From Chitiniphilus purpureus (lineage in GTDB: Bacteria; Pseudomonadota; Gammaproteobacteria; Burkholderiales; Chitinibacteraceae): a stretch of DNA of 64,000 nucleotides. Under the pieces are notes generated by a model, which had not been told where the DNA came from, did not search any database, and saw only the letters and a program-made list of their open reading frames with translations. The position numbers and the translations under genes were made by a program. Of this stretch, positions 1 to 8,320 are shown in pieces. Numbering within the stretch: position 1 is the first letter of the stretch; each line of letters opens with the position of its first letter. The stretch is taken from assembly GCF_025642115.1 (NCBI RefSeq), contig NZ_CP106753.1, positions 3,123,501 through 3,187,500 of the forward strand, in the 5' to 3' direction.

Positions 1-2
1 AG

Positions 3-839
3 AGCCTCAACCAGTTCCGCGACGACAACACCACGCAGAACCAGGGGCGTGACCATCTGATCGAGCAGTTCCCCGACGTGTTCGAGCTGACGATGGATAC
101 CGGCGACTTCGGCGCGGATTTCGGCAGCGACAGCGGCGCCCGGCGGGGGCCGCGGGTACGGGTGCGCGAAGGCGTGGACGAGCGCACCGCCATGGCGCGC
201 ATCAACCAGTCGCTGCCGCTGGAACAACCGCTGAACCGGCTGGACGACGCGCTGGTGGAATCGGTGCTGGTGCCGGCCGCGCGCACCCAGTTGGCCAGCA
301 GCCGGCAGCAACTCCTGGCCACCACCATCATGCTCGGGATCAACCGTATCGTGGTCACCGACGGCAAGATCCAGGCCAAGGTGATGTACGACTTCCAGGC
401 GCGCGACAACATGCAGTTCCGCAAGAGCGCGCAGCAGTTCGACTACGGCGACCAGTACGTCTCCACCAGCAGCGGCACCTACGAAGGTGAAGGATCCAGC
501 TCGCGCCAGGGCGCCAGTCGCGGCGCGGACGGCAGCTACCAGGGCGGCAGCCGCGATTCGAACTACTACTCCAAGGGTGAGTACAAGCACACCTCGCAGC
601 CGGTGCTCAAGCTTGCCTCGGCGTCGCAGACCTCGATCGATGCCAGCCTCACCACCAAGGCCTCGCTCGCCGGCGTGGTGGAGGTCAACTTCAAGAGCGA
701 CTACCTGCCGCTGGAGAAACTCGCCAATCCCGAGGCCATTGCCGCCATCCAGGGCAACGCGCAGCCGGGCATGGTCAAGAACATCGTCAACCGCCCGGCC
801 GCCCCGGCCCCGGCCAACCCTGCGGCACCGGCCGCCTGA
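3..839 (+). CDS. Paralogue 1 of an unknown three-member family (5' end cut by window)
   Basis: The frame is open from the first bases of the window, so the start lies upstream; 278 residues are visible. It aligns by eye with the two other family members at 855 and 2929. It shares a DNxTxNxxRDxL...FP block near the visible N-terminus, a basic QLASSRQQLLA helix followed by a hydrophobic stretch ending IVVTDGKI, and a VNFKSDYLPLEKL block near the C-terminus. Between the last two blocks it has its own Gly/Ser/Tyr-rich low-complexity stretch. The tail is Pro/Ala-rich. There is no signal peptide in the visible part. I do not recognise the family. The gene ends 15 nt before the next paralogue, which suggests co-transcription. 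Function is unknown. Confidence 0.8.
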   Translation, partial: SLNQFRDDNTTQNQGRDHLIEQFPDVFELTMDTGDFGADFGSDSGARRGPRVRVREGVDERTAMARINQSLPLEQPLNRLDDALVESVLVPAARTQLASSRQQLLATTIMLGINRIVVTDGKIQAKVMYDFQARDNMQFRKSAQQFDYGDQYVSTSSGTYEGEGSSSRQGASRGADGSYQGGSRDSNYYSKGEYKHTSQPVLKLASASQTSIDASLTTKASLAGVVEVNFKSDYLPLEKLANPEAIAAIQGNAQPGMVKNIVNRPAAPAPANPAAPAA

Positions 840-854
840 GCGGGCAGAACGATC

Positions 855-2069
855 ATGAACGCGCCCTCCTCCCTTGCTGCCGGCGATCCGGCCTGGCTCG
901 ACGACGAGACCCTGGCGGCGGTGCGCCCGCAAGTACGGCAGCTGCTGCAGCAATCGCCCGGCTTTCAGGCGCTCTCGGCCGACGAGCAGCGCGACATCGC
1001 CCGCAACATGGTCCGCGTGGCCGCCTACATGAGCAACCCGCAGGGCCTGGCCAAGGAGGAGCTGACGCCGGGCCGGAGTGTGCTGGCACATGCGCAGGAT
1101 GCAGTGGACAACGCCAAGCACAAGGCGTCGGACAAGGTCGGCACCTTCGCCGGCAAGGATTTCGAGGCCGGCGCGATGCGCGAGGGCGGCGAACAGTTCA
1201 GCAAGTTCATCGGCTCGGTCGATTTCCCGCAATTCGTCGGCGGGCTGATCCAGAACGTGTTCCAGGCCATCGTCACCGCATCGATCCAGCAGATGAACGC
1301 CTATGCCGAGATGCTCAAATCGGTGGCGCAGACCGTGGACCAGTTCGCCCAGGACAACATCTCGCTCAACAATGCGCGCGACTGGCTGGTGGACAAGTTC
1401 CCCGGCGAGCTGGGGCTTGACGAATCGGGCGCGGGCGAGACCGGCAACCCGATGCTGGCGCTGCAGGCGGAGGACGAGGAAGGCTTTCTGCGGCGTGTCA
1501 GCCAGGAGATGAGCCTGGCCAAGCCGGTGACCGACCTGTCCGACCCCGAGCAGGAAGGCCGGCTGGTGCAGGCGGCGCGGCTGCAGATGGCCCGGAGCCG
1601 CCAGCAGTTGCTGGCGTCGATGGTGGTGCTGGGCATCAGTCGCATCGTGGTCACCGACGGCCTGATCAACGCCAAGGTGGTGTTCGACTTCCGCAGCTCG
1701 GACGAGGCCCGGCGTGATGCGCGCGCCGCGCTCTACGACAGCAAATCGAGCCGCAACAAGAACACCACGGTCGCCGGTGCGTTCTTTGGCTGGGGCGGCG
1801 GCGCGACCGCCAATACCAACGAGCAGCGCCACATGACCACGGTGTCGTCGTCGGTTGACGAAACCAGTGAATCCAAGGCCGAGATGAAGGCCAAGCTCAC
1901 CGGCGAGGTGCGCGTCAACTTCAAGTCGGACTACTTCCCGATGGAGAAGCTCGCCTCGCCGGCGATGATCGCCTCGATCCAGGGCAACGCCACGCCGTAC
2001 GATCCCAACGCTGCGGCGAGGCCGCGTCAACCCGCCCAGGCCGCGCCCGCGGACCAGCCGGCGACCTGA
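855..2069 (+). CDS. Paralogue 2 of the unknown three-member family
   Basis: This 404-residue protein is the only complete member besides paralogue 3. Residues 30-58 hold a helical block (SPGFQALSADEQ) repeated in paralogue 3. Residues 118-150 form an amphipathic hydrophobic helix (FPQFVGGLIQNVFQAIV) followed by a glutamine-rich IQQMNAYAEML segment. Residues 160-183 carry the DNxxxNxARDWLxxxFP block, 245-270 the basic RSRQQLLASMVVLGI segment ending IVVTDG, and 350-366 VNFKSDYFPMEKL. A Gly-rich insert lies at about 308-320. The tail is Pro/Ala/Gln-rich. The hydrophobic stretches are too short for confident membrane segments and there is no signal peptide. It is 15 nt after paralogue 1 and 11 nt before the next gene. 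No known domain was recognised. Confidence 0.85.
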   Translation: MNAPSSLAAGDPAWLDDETLAAVRPQVRQLLQQSPGFQALSADEQRDIARNMVRVAAYMSNPQGLAKEELTPGRSVLAHAQDAVDNAKHKASDKVGTFAGKDFEAGAMREGGEQFSKFIGSVDFPQFVGGLIQNVFQAIVTASIQQMNAYAEMLKSVAQTVDQFAQDNISLNNARDWLVDKFPGELGLDESGAGETGNPMLALQAEDEEGFLRRVSQEMSLAKPVTDLSDPEQEGRLVQAARLQMARSRQQLLASMVVLGISRIVVTDGLINAKVVFDFRSSDEARRDARAALYDSKSSRNKNTTVAGAFFGWGGGATANTNEQRHMTTVSSSVDETSESKAEMKAKLTGEVRVNFKSDYFPMEKLASPAMIASIQGNATPYDPNAAARPRQPAQAAPADQPAT

Positions 2070-2080
2070 GGAGCGCGGCG

Positions 2081-2932
2081 ATGGATGTGTTGGCACCGCC
2101 CACCCGACCGGCCCTGCCCTACAGCGAACATCTGCTGCAGGCGGCACTGAGCCTGGCGCTGGCATCGCTGCAGGCGCACGAGCTGGCGCTGGCGCAGGCC
2201 GAGCTGGGCGAGATCGGCCTGCCCGACGCCGCGCCCGGCCGGGGCGAACTGACGCAACTTGACCCGCTCGCGCCGCTGTATCTGGCACACGAGCTGGAGC
2301 GCGCGGGGCTGCTCGCCACCGCCGAGAAGGTCGCCGGGCTGTTTGCCAGCGGCGCCGTCGCGCCACCACCGGGCGAAGCGGCCACCGCGCTGCATCGTTT
2401 CTGGCGCACGCGGCGGGAACGGCTCAACGAAACCGAGCGCCGCGCCCTGTTCGGGCAGGTGTTCGAAGCCCAGGTGTTCTACCCCAGGATGCAGCGGCTG
2501 TGCGAGGCCATCCTGGCGCTGGCGGACAACGGCGATACGATGGACGTGCGCGAGGATGTCGGCCTCAGGCTGGCGGTCCGCGCCCTGCGCGAGCTGCTGT
2601 TCACCCGCCTGGGCGGCATGGTAGCGTTCACCGCGCGCGACGTGCTGGACACGGTGCGCGAAGCCGCCCTCTTCCTGCGCGACCCCGCGCTGCTGCAGGC
2701 GTTCTCGGTACGCAGCCTGTGGGGCCTGCTGGCTGTCGGCGGCGAGCGCAGCGAGCACGAGGCGCGCCAGTACGCCGAACTGGGGGCGGCCGGCATCGAG
2801 CTGTTGCGTTGGCTGGCGCGGCCCGACGCCGGCGACGGCGGGCCGCAGGCCGGCCAGGCGGCAGTGCGGCCCTTGTTCGGCGCCGCACAGCGCTGGCTGA
2901 TGGCCTGGGGCAGCCTGCCGGCATCGTCATGA
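2081..2932 (+). CDS. Unknown helical protein between paralogues 2 and 3
   Basis: This 283-residue protein is rich in Ala, Leu, Glu and Arg and should be almost all alpha-helical. It has no signal peptide, membrane segment or recognised motif. The start ATG is preceded by GAGGAG at good spacing. The last codons overlap the next gene in an ATGA arrangement (2929-2932), so translation of paralogue 3 is probably coupled to it. It does not share the conserved blocks of the neighbouring paralogues. Its fixed place inside the operon suggests it works with them, perhaps as a partner or chaperone; that is inference only. Confidence 0.8.
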   Translation: MDVLAPPTRPALPYSEHLLQAALSLALASLQAHELALAQAELGEIGLPDAAPGRGELTQLDPLAPLYLAHELERAGLLATAEKVAGLFASGAVAPPPGEAATALHRFWRTRRERLNETERRALFGQVFEAQVFYPRMQRLCEAILALADNGDTMDVREDVGLRLAVRALRELLFTRLGGMVAFTARDVLDTVREAALFLRDPALLQAFSVRSLWGLLAVGGERSEHEARQYAELGAAGIELLRWLARPDAGDGGPQAGQAAVRPLFGAAQRWLMAWGSLPASS

Positions 2933-4275
2933 GCGCGTCCGCCACGGCGCCTGCCGCGGCGCCCGCGTCCTCCCCGCCCGCATGGTTGCGCCAGGCGGTG
3001 CGCGGCGTGCTCGAACAGGCACCCGGGTATCAGGCGCTGGACCCCGGCGCACGCCGTGCGCTGGCGCAGGCCATGGTCAAGGTCTCGTCGCTCGCAGCCG
3101 AACTGATCGCCGAGGAGCACGCCGCCGACACGGCCCTGCCCGATCCCGCACCGCTGGCGCAGGCACAGGAGGCACCGGCCTTCGGCGCCGCCACCGACCG
3201 CATCGCCGACACCACGCGCAGCGTGCTGGGCGCGGTGTCGTTCCCCCGCTTCGTCACCGATCTGGTGCAGGGCGTGTTCCGCGCCATGCTCGATTCCACC
3301 AGCCAGCAGATGCAGATGTACGTGGAACTGCTGAACAACGTCTCGGCCTCGGCGGCCGGGTTCGAACGCAGCCAGTATTCGGTGGCCCAGGTGCGGCGCT
3401 GGCTGGCCGAGCGTTTTCCCGAGGCGATCGCGTACGACGAGCCCGAACTGGAACCGGGCGAAACCATTGATCCGGAGGAGATCGAGGACATCCGGCTGCG
3501 CCTGAAGCCCGGCGCCCGCATGCCGGATGCCGAAACCTTGCGCGCCGGCCTGGGCATGGAACCCAGCGAGCCGATCGAGGCCAGCAATCCGGAACAGCTG
3601 GTGCCGCTGGCCCGCCGCCAGATCGCGCGCCAGCGCCAGCAGATGCTCGCCACCATGGTGATGATGGGCATGCAGCGCATCGTGATCGACAGTGGCCGGA
3701 TCAACGCCTCGATGCGCTTTCATATCGATACCCGCAGCGCAGCCAACGAAGACCGCGGCAGCCAGTTCGGCCTGCACAACCGGATCAAGGCCGGCGCCCG
3801 CGCCAGCCTGGGTCCGTGGGGGGCCAGCGCCGAGGTGGAGAACACCATCAGCTATGTCTCCACGCAGCGTACCCAGCGCACCGAGGAGATCAATACCGAC
3901 GTGGAACTCAATTCATCGGTGGAGCTGAATTTCCGCACCGACCACCTGCCGCTGGACCGCATGGCCGGCGGGGCACAGGCCGAGCGTATCCGCAGCGCGT
4001 CGCTCAATCCGGCGGCCGAGACCGGCCAGACCCCGGCCGAGCGCGGCGCGCGGCGCGCGGCGCAGATGCAGGCCGAGCGCGAACGGCGTGGCAACGTCCA
4101 CAGTGCGATCGGCGAAGCCAGCCGCCCGCCCCCGCCCGGCGCACCGCTGCCGATCCCGGCGCCGGCCGCCCCCAATCCGGCCACGGCGCCGCCGGCCGGC
4201 ACCCCCACCGCACCAGCGCCGGCCCCATCGGCCGCGAGCCCCGCGCCAGCCGCCGCTGCCCCTGCGGCGCGCTGA
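2929..4275 (+). CDS. Paralogue 3 of the unknown three-member family
   Basis: This 448-residue protein starts at the ATG overlapping the upstream TGA; the reading frame is open further upstream, but the overlap and the match to the start of paralogue 2 favour this start. It carries the family blocks in order: an APGYQALDPGARRALAQ helix, FPRFVTDLVQGVFRAM followed by QQMQMYVELL, a WLAERFPEA block, RQIARQRQQMLATMVMMG followed by RIVIDSGRIN, and LNFRTDHLPLDRM. It differs from the other two by an acidic stretch after the WLAERFP block and by a long Pro/Ala tail of about 60 residues. The sequence is more divergent than paralogues 1 and 2 are from each other. No function can be assigned. Confidence 0.85.
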   Translation: MSASATAPAAAPASSPPAWLRQAVRGVLEQAPGYQALDPGARRALAQAMVKVSSLAAELIAEEHAADTALPDPAPLAQAQEAPAFGAATDRIADTTRSVLGAVSFPRFVTDLVQGVFRAMLDSTSQQMQMYVELLNNVSASAAGFERSQYSVAQVRRWLAERFPEAIAYDEPELEPGETIDPEEIEDIRLRLKPGARMPDAETLRAGLGMEPSEPIEASNPEQLVPLARRQIARQRQQMLATMVMMGMQRIVIDSGRINASMRFHIDTRSAANEDRGSQFGLHNRIKAGARASLGPWGASAEVENTISYVSTQRTQRTEEINTDVELNSSVELNFRTDHLPLDRMAGGAQAERIRSASLNPAAETGQTPAERGARRAAQMQAERERRGNVHSAIGEASRPPPPGAPLPIPAPAAPNPATAPPAGTPTAPAPAPSAASPAPAAAAPAAR

Positions 4276-4343
4276 CCGGCGCGCTTTCCTGCCCCGCGGT
4301 TTTGGACTAAGGTCGCAGGCTCATCGAGCAGGCATATCCACAG

Positions 4344-5108
4344 ATGACCATCATCGCGGTATTCAATCAGAAGGGCGGCGTCGGCAAGACCACCGTCACC
4401 GCCCACCTGGCGGCCACGCTGGCGCGCAACGGCACCGAGCCGCTGGTGATCGATCTGGACCCACAGGCACATCTCACCGCGCTGTGGGGATTGCGCCCGC
4501 GGCCCGAGGAAACGGTGCTGCGTTTCTACCAGGGCCTCGCGCCGCTCACCGAACTGGCGCGGCCGCTGCCGTGCGGTGTGCAGTTCATCCCCTCGCACCT
4601 GGAGTTGTCGAAGGTCGATACCCAGGTGATCCGCCACCGCGATCACGTGTGGCGACTGAAGCTGGGGCTCGCCGCCGAGATGCTGAGCGGCAACGGCGTG
4701 CCCATCCTGATCGACTGCAGCCCGACGCTGGGCCCGCTGGCGTTCTCGGCGCTGTTCGCCGCCGACCTGGTGCTGGTGCCGGTCGCCGCGGACTATCTCG
4801 CGCTGAATGGCGCCGCACTGCTGGAGCGCACGCTCGCCGGCCTCACCCGCTTCTGCGGCCGCCTGCCGCGCCGCTATCTGCTCAACCGCTACGTCTCCGG
4901 GCAGGTGACCGCCGAAAAGGTGCTGGGCCAGCTGGCGCAGCGCTACGGCGCGGAACTGCTGCGCGCGCGCATCCACGAGCAGGAAGTGCTGGGTGCGGCA
5001 GCCGCCACCGGTGAGGACATCTTCAGCTTCGCCCCCGAAAGCCGCGCCGCGGCCGATTTCGCCTTCCTGCTGGACGAACTGGCGGAACAGCGGCTGCTGC
5101 GCTGGTAG
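4344..5108 (+). CDS. ParA/MinD-type P-loop ATPase
   Basis: The 254-residue protein begins with a deviant Walker A motif, KGGVGKTT, at residues 10-17, followed by VIDLDPQAH (switch/Walker A') and [12 protein letters not shown], which places it in the ParA/Soj family of dimerising ATPases. These proteins position plasmids, chromosomes or large protein assemblies by cycling on DNA or membrane. There is no N-terminal HTH, so it is the short ParA type. No ParB gene or obvious parS-like site is next to it. It follows paralogue 3 by 68 nt, in the same direction. The setting suggests positioning of a protein complex made by the flanking genes rather than plasmid partition, but this is inference. Similar stand-alone ParA proteins place chemotaxis arrays or secretion machines. 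Confidence 0.9.
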   Translation: MTIIAVFNQKGGVGKTTVTAHLAATLARNGTEPLVIDLDPQAHLTALWGLRPRPEETVLRFYQGLAPLTELARPLPCGVQFIPSHLELSKVDTQVIRHRDHVWRLKLGLAAEMLSGNGVPILIDCSPTLGPLAFSALFAADLVLVPVAADYLALNGAALLERTLAGLTRFCGRLPRRYLLNRYVSGQVTAEKVLGQLAQRYGAELLRARIHEQEVLGAAAATGEDIFSFAPESRAAADFAFLLDELAEQRLLRW

Positions 5109-5322
5109 TCATCGCTGGCCACACCCGGCGCAGCGGTCCTGGCAGGCAGCAGCGCGCGGCGCCCATCCCGGCTGCACCGGCCATCCATGCAGTGATTTGC
5201 CCGCTTTGCCCGATCCGGCGCGCCGGTTCAAGAACCACCCGGCCCGACCGATCTGGGCATGCACAGGCGCAGGGCACCCGCCCTGCCGGAACGGCGCGCA
5301 GGGCGCGCCCGGGGAGACGCGC

Positions 5323-6264
5323 ATGAGCAAGGTGATGGCAGCCCATATACAACGCTACCAAGATTGGCTGGCGGACCCGGTCACCCAGGCGCGCCTGCGC
5401 GCGGGCAGGCGGCTCGACCCCGATGCCGCCACCCCGGTCACCACGGCGGCGCCCGCCGTATCGCGCCCGCCCGCCGCACCGGCACTCGAAGTCAACCTCA
5501 GCAGCGCAGCCTATCTGAAGCAACAGCAGGAATGGCTGGCCCAGCAAAGCGCGCCCGCCACCGGCCGCTTCACGATCGAATCGATGGACAGCGGCACCGT
5601 GTTCCAACCATTGCTGCTGGACGTGGCCTGGGACGACACAGTGCCGCAGCAGCAGGCGGCATATCTGTCCGAGGCGGTGGCCCAGGCGACGACGCTGCCG
5701 CAGCAGGCGCAATCGACCGGCGAGGAACGCATGGCCTTTACCGCCCTGGCGTCGGCCAAGCTCGCCTATCTCACTACGCAATGGGTGCCGGAGCACTACC
5801 GGGCGCGCTTTGCCGCGGCGGCCGAGGACTACATGCGGCTGGAACAGGGCGCATATCAGGAGATAGCGCTGTCGCTGACCCGGGCGAGCGCGCAATTGCA
5901 GCGGCAGCACGGTGATCCGGCAAGCCCGCGCACCCGGGCGCTGGACGCCGAAGTGGCCGCGCTGGAGCAAGGCCAGGGCCGCGGCCAGCAACTGGTATCG
6001 GCGCTGCGGCACGCGCTCGCACCGTTGGGCACGGCCTCGTCCGATGCCGGGCGCGAAGCGGTCTGGACGCAGGTGCGCACTGTGCTGGACACGCCGCCCG
6101 ATCCTTCCGCCTGGCCCGATCCGGCCGGGCCGCTGGCGGCCTACCGCCAACAGGCGCTGGACGGTGCCGCGGCGCGGCAGCGTGCCGAGAACGAACGGCT
6201 GGTCGGCAGCCTGCGTGCCGACTGGGCATCCTTCGTGGCCGGGCTGCGCCGCGCGCCAGCCTGA
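5323..6264 (+). CDS. Unknown Ala/Gln-rich helical protein downstream of ParA
   Basis: The ATG at 5323 is chosen because GGGGAG sits just upstream; the frame is open further back but without a better start. The 313-residue product has a Pro/Ala-rich linker at about residues 35-60, then long helical segments with many Gln and Ala residues and coiled-coil character. No membrane segment, signal peptide or known motif is visible. It lies 214 nt after the ParA gene and is the last gene before serB, so it may be the end of the same system or a separate unit. It could be an adaptor for the ATPase; this is a guess from position only. Confidence 0.75.
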   Translation: MSKVMAAHIQRYQDWLADPVTQARLRAGRRLDPDAATPVTTAAPAVSRPPAAPALEVNLSSAAYLKQQQEWLAQQSAPATGRFTIESMDSGTVFQPLLLDVAWDDTVPQQQAAYLSEAVAQATTLPQQAQSTGEERMAFTALASAKLAYLTTQWVPEHYRARFAAAAEDYMRLEQGAYQEIALSLTRASAQLQRQHGDPASPRTRALDAEVAALEQGQGRGQQLVSALRHALAPLGTASSDAGREAVWTQVRTVLDTPPDPSAWPDPAGPLAAYRQQALDGAAARQRAENERLVGSLRADWASFVAGLRRAPA

Positions 6265-6280
6265 GCGGCACGGCCCCTGG

Positions 6281-6303
6281 CTGCCGGCCCGGCACACCGG
6301 CAG
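6281..6303 (+). terminator. Inverted repeat between 5323-gene and serB
   Basis: CTGCCGG and CCGGCAG form a perfect 7-bp stem around a 9-nt loop, 17 nt after the stop of the upstream gene. There is no T-tract, so it is a weak candidate for a terminator or an mRNA-stabilising hairpin. Confidence 0.35.
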
Positions 6304-6309
6304 GCCTGC

Positions 6310-6315
6310 TACAAT
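6310..6315 (+). promoter_or_regulatory. Possible -10 element of serB
   Basis: TACAAT lies 33 nt before the serB ATG. No good -35 hexamer is at the right distance, so this is tentative. Confidence 0.3.
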
Positions 6316-6347
6316 CGCGGCCTCTTTCAACACCATTGCGGTCTGCC

Positions 6348-7187
6348 ATGTACCGTCTTGTCATCCAGGCGCCCGAAATCGCCACGCCCGACCTGAAGCA
6401 GCTGGCCCGGTTGTCCGATGCCTACGAAATCCAGGCGATCACGCCGCAGGCGTTCAAGCTGCTGGGTGCGCAGATCGACAATGAGGAGGCGGTGGCCGAT
6501 TTCTGTGAATCCAACCAGCTCGACCATGCCTTCGTGCCCGAGGACCTCGGGCTGGCCGACATCGGCCTGGTGGTGATGGACATGGATTCGACGCTGATCA
6601 CCATCGAGTGCATCGACGAGATCGCCGACCTGATGGGCATCAAGCCGCAGGTGGCCGAGATCACCGCCGCCGCGATGCGCGGCGAGCTGGATTTCCGGCA
6701 GAGCCTGACCCGGCGCGTCGCGCTGCTCGCCGGGCTGGAGTTCGACGCGCTGCAGCGGGTCTACGACGAACGCCTGCAATTGATGCCCGGTGCCGAAGCC
6801 ATGCTCAAGGGCTTCCAGGCTGTCGGCGCACGCACCTTGCTGATCTCCGGCGGCTTCACCTATTTCACCGACCGGCTGCAGACGCGGCTCGACCTGAGCC
6901 GCGCCATTGCCAACGTGCTGGAAGTCGAACACGGCAAGCTCACCGGCCGGCTGAACGAAGACATCGTCGACGCCGCGCGCAAGCGCGACGAGCTGATCCG
7001 CTATCGCGACGAACTGGGTCTGGCGCGTCAGCAGGTGGTGGCGCTGGGCGACGGTGCCAACGACCTGCCGATGCTGCATGAAGCCGGCTTTGGCATTGCC
7101 TGTCATGCCAAGCCCAAGGTGCAGGCCGAGGCGCCGTTCAAGCTCAACCATGTCGGGTTGGACGGCGCACTCAACTACTTCCGCTAG
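6348..7187 (+). CDS. serB: Phosphoserine phosphatase SerB
   Basis: SerB removes phosphate from O-phospho-L-serine, the last step of serine synthesis from 3-phosphoglycerate. The 279-residue product has the HAD nucleophile motif DMDST (Asp78 and Asp80), motif II as LLISGGFTYF and motif III/IV as a conserved Lys and GDGANDLPML. An N-terminal region of about 70 residues resembles the ACT-like half found in the longer SerB type. The frame is open 12 nt further upstream, but the ATG followed by YRLVIQAPE fits the family start. It is cytoplasmic. It stands alone between the ParA-linked genes and the SDR gene and is probably transcribed from its own promoter. Confidence 0.95.
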   Translation: MYRLVIQAPEIATPDLKQLARLSDAYEIQAITPQAFKLLGAQIDNEEAVADFCESNQLDHAFVPEDLGLADIGLVVMDMDSTLITIECIDEIADLMGIKPQVAEITAAAMRGELDFRQSLTRRVALLAGLEFDALQRVYDERLQLMPGAEAMLKGFQAVGARTLLISGGFTYFTDRLQTRLDLSRAIANVLEVEHGKLTGRLNEDIVDAARKRDELIRYRDELGLARQQVVALGDGANDLPMLHEAGFGIACHAKPKVQAEAPFKLNHVGLDGALNYFR

Positions 7188-7376
7188 CAGCGGCTGGCAG
7201 CACCCTTTCGACGGCACTCGCCGTTGCCGCCCCCTGGTGCTGTCTGCGAGCGGGGCCATGCCGACTCAGCGTCGCTCCGGACGCCGCCCGCTTCCTGCGC
7301 AACCCCCACGGCGGGTGCTGTCCGCCGCTCAAGGCTGGCCCGTTCCGGCCGTGGCCGGGCCCCTGCCGTACCGGCC

Positions 7377-8141
7377 TCAGGTACGGGTGACCGACACGCC
7401 GCCATCCACCAGTGCAGCGGTGCCGGTGACGAACGAGGCGTCATCCGAGGCCAGATACAGCACCGAGCGCGCCAGCTCCTCCGGCTGGGCGACGCGCCTG
7501 AGCGCGTGCAGCCGGGTGACGAACGCCTGCGATTCAGCGGTGTTGTTCATGCTGCGTTGCATGTCGGTATCGACCGCGCCGGGCAGGATGGCATTCACCC
7601 GCACCCCCTGCGGCCCGAACTCGGCCGCCAGCACCTGGGTCAGCCCGATGAGGCCGGCCTTGCTGGCCGCATAGGCCGCAGTGCCCGGCAAACCCACGGT
7701 ATGGCCGACGACGGTGGAGGTGAGGATCACCGAGCCGCCGCCGTTCTTCAGCATCTGCGCGATCTGGTGCTTGGCGCCGAGAAACGGGCCGGTGAGGTTG
7801 ACCGCCAGCGTCTCTTCCCAGCCGGCCCGCGAGACATCGATGCCCGGCCCCAGCTCGCCCAGCACCCCGGCGTTGTTGAACGCGATATCCAGCCGGCCGT
7901 AGCGCGCCACGGCCAGTGCGACCATCGCCTGCGCGTAGTCCTCGTCGCGCACATCGCCGGCCAATGCCACCGCTTCGCCGCCGGCGGCGTGGATCTCGCC
8001 CACCAGCCGGTCCAGTTCTGCGGCACGGCGTGCGCCGACGATGACCTTGGCCCCTTCAGCGGCAAACAAGCGGGCCGTGGCATGACCGATGCCGGAGCTG
8101 GCTCCGGTGACAAGGGCGATTTTTCCGGTAAGGCGTTCCAT
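7377..8141 (-). CDS. Short-chain dehydrogenase/reductase (SDR)
   Basis: The 254-residue product is a classical NAD(P)-dependent SDR. It has the cofactor motif TGASSGIG near residue 10, NNAG in the middle, and the catalytic Tyr/Lys in YAASK with an upstream Ser. The C-terminal VTGTAALVDGG motif is typical of FabG-like members. The ATG at 8141 was chosen because AGGAG lies just upstream and the Rossmann motif follows at the usual distance; the longer frame has no support. The substrate cannot be told from sequence. It is transcribed away from the LysR-type gene at 8321, which is its likely regulator. Confidence 0.9.
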   Translation of the reverse strand: MERLTGKIALVTGASSGIGHATARLFAAEGAKVIVGARRAAELDRLVGEIHAAGGEAVALAGDVRDEDYAQAMVALAVARYGRLDIAFNNAGVLGELGPGIDVSRAGWEETLAVNLTGPFLGAKHQIAQMLKNGGGSVILTSTVVGHTVGLPGTAAYAASKAGLIGLTQVLAAEFGPQGVRVNAILPGAVDTDMQRSMNNTAESQAFVTRLHALRRVAQPEELARSVLYLASDDASFVTGTAALVDGGVSVTRT

Positions 8142-8271
8142 GGAATGGCTCCTATTGGGTGCCCGGCAGCACGACGGCATATCGGGCAGGGTTGAAGTCG
8201 GTTTTGGCCGCAACAGGCGCCGGGCGTGCCGGCCTGCGCTGACCTGAACCGAGTATGGCCCTGCCCCATTG

Positions 8272-8289
8272 TTCGCAGTAGAGTGCGAA
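8272..8289. promoter_or_regulatory. Candidate LysR-type operator
   Basis: TTCGCA and TGCGAA form a perfect 6-bp inverted repeat with a 6-bp spacer, 31 nt before the start of the LysR-type gene and in the gap to the divergent SDR gene. The repeat contains the T-N(n)-A form expected of LysR boxes. It is a good candidate for the site through which the regulator controls both genes. Confidence 0.6.
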
Positions 8290-8320
8290 TCATGGAACTG
8301 ACTTCCTGGAAAACCGAACA

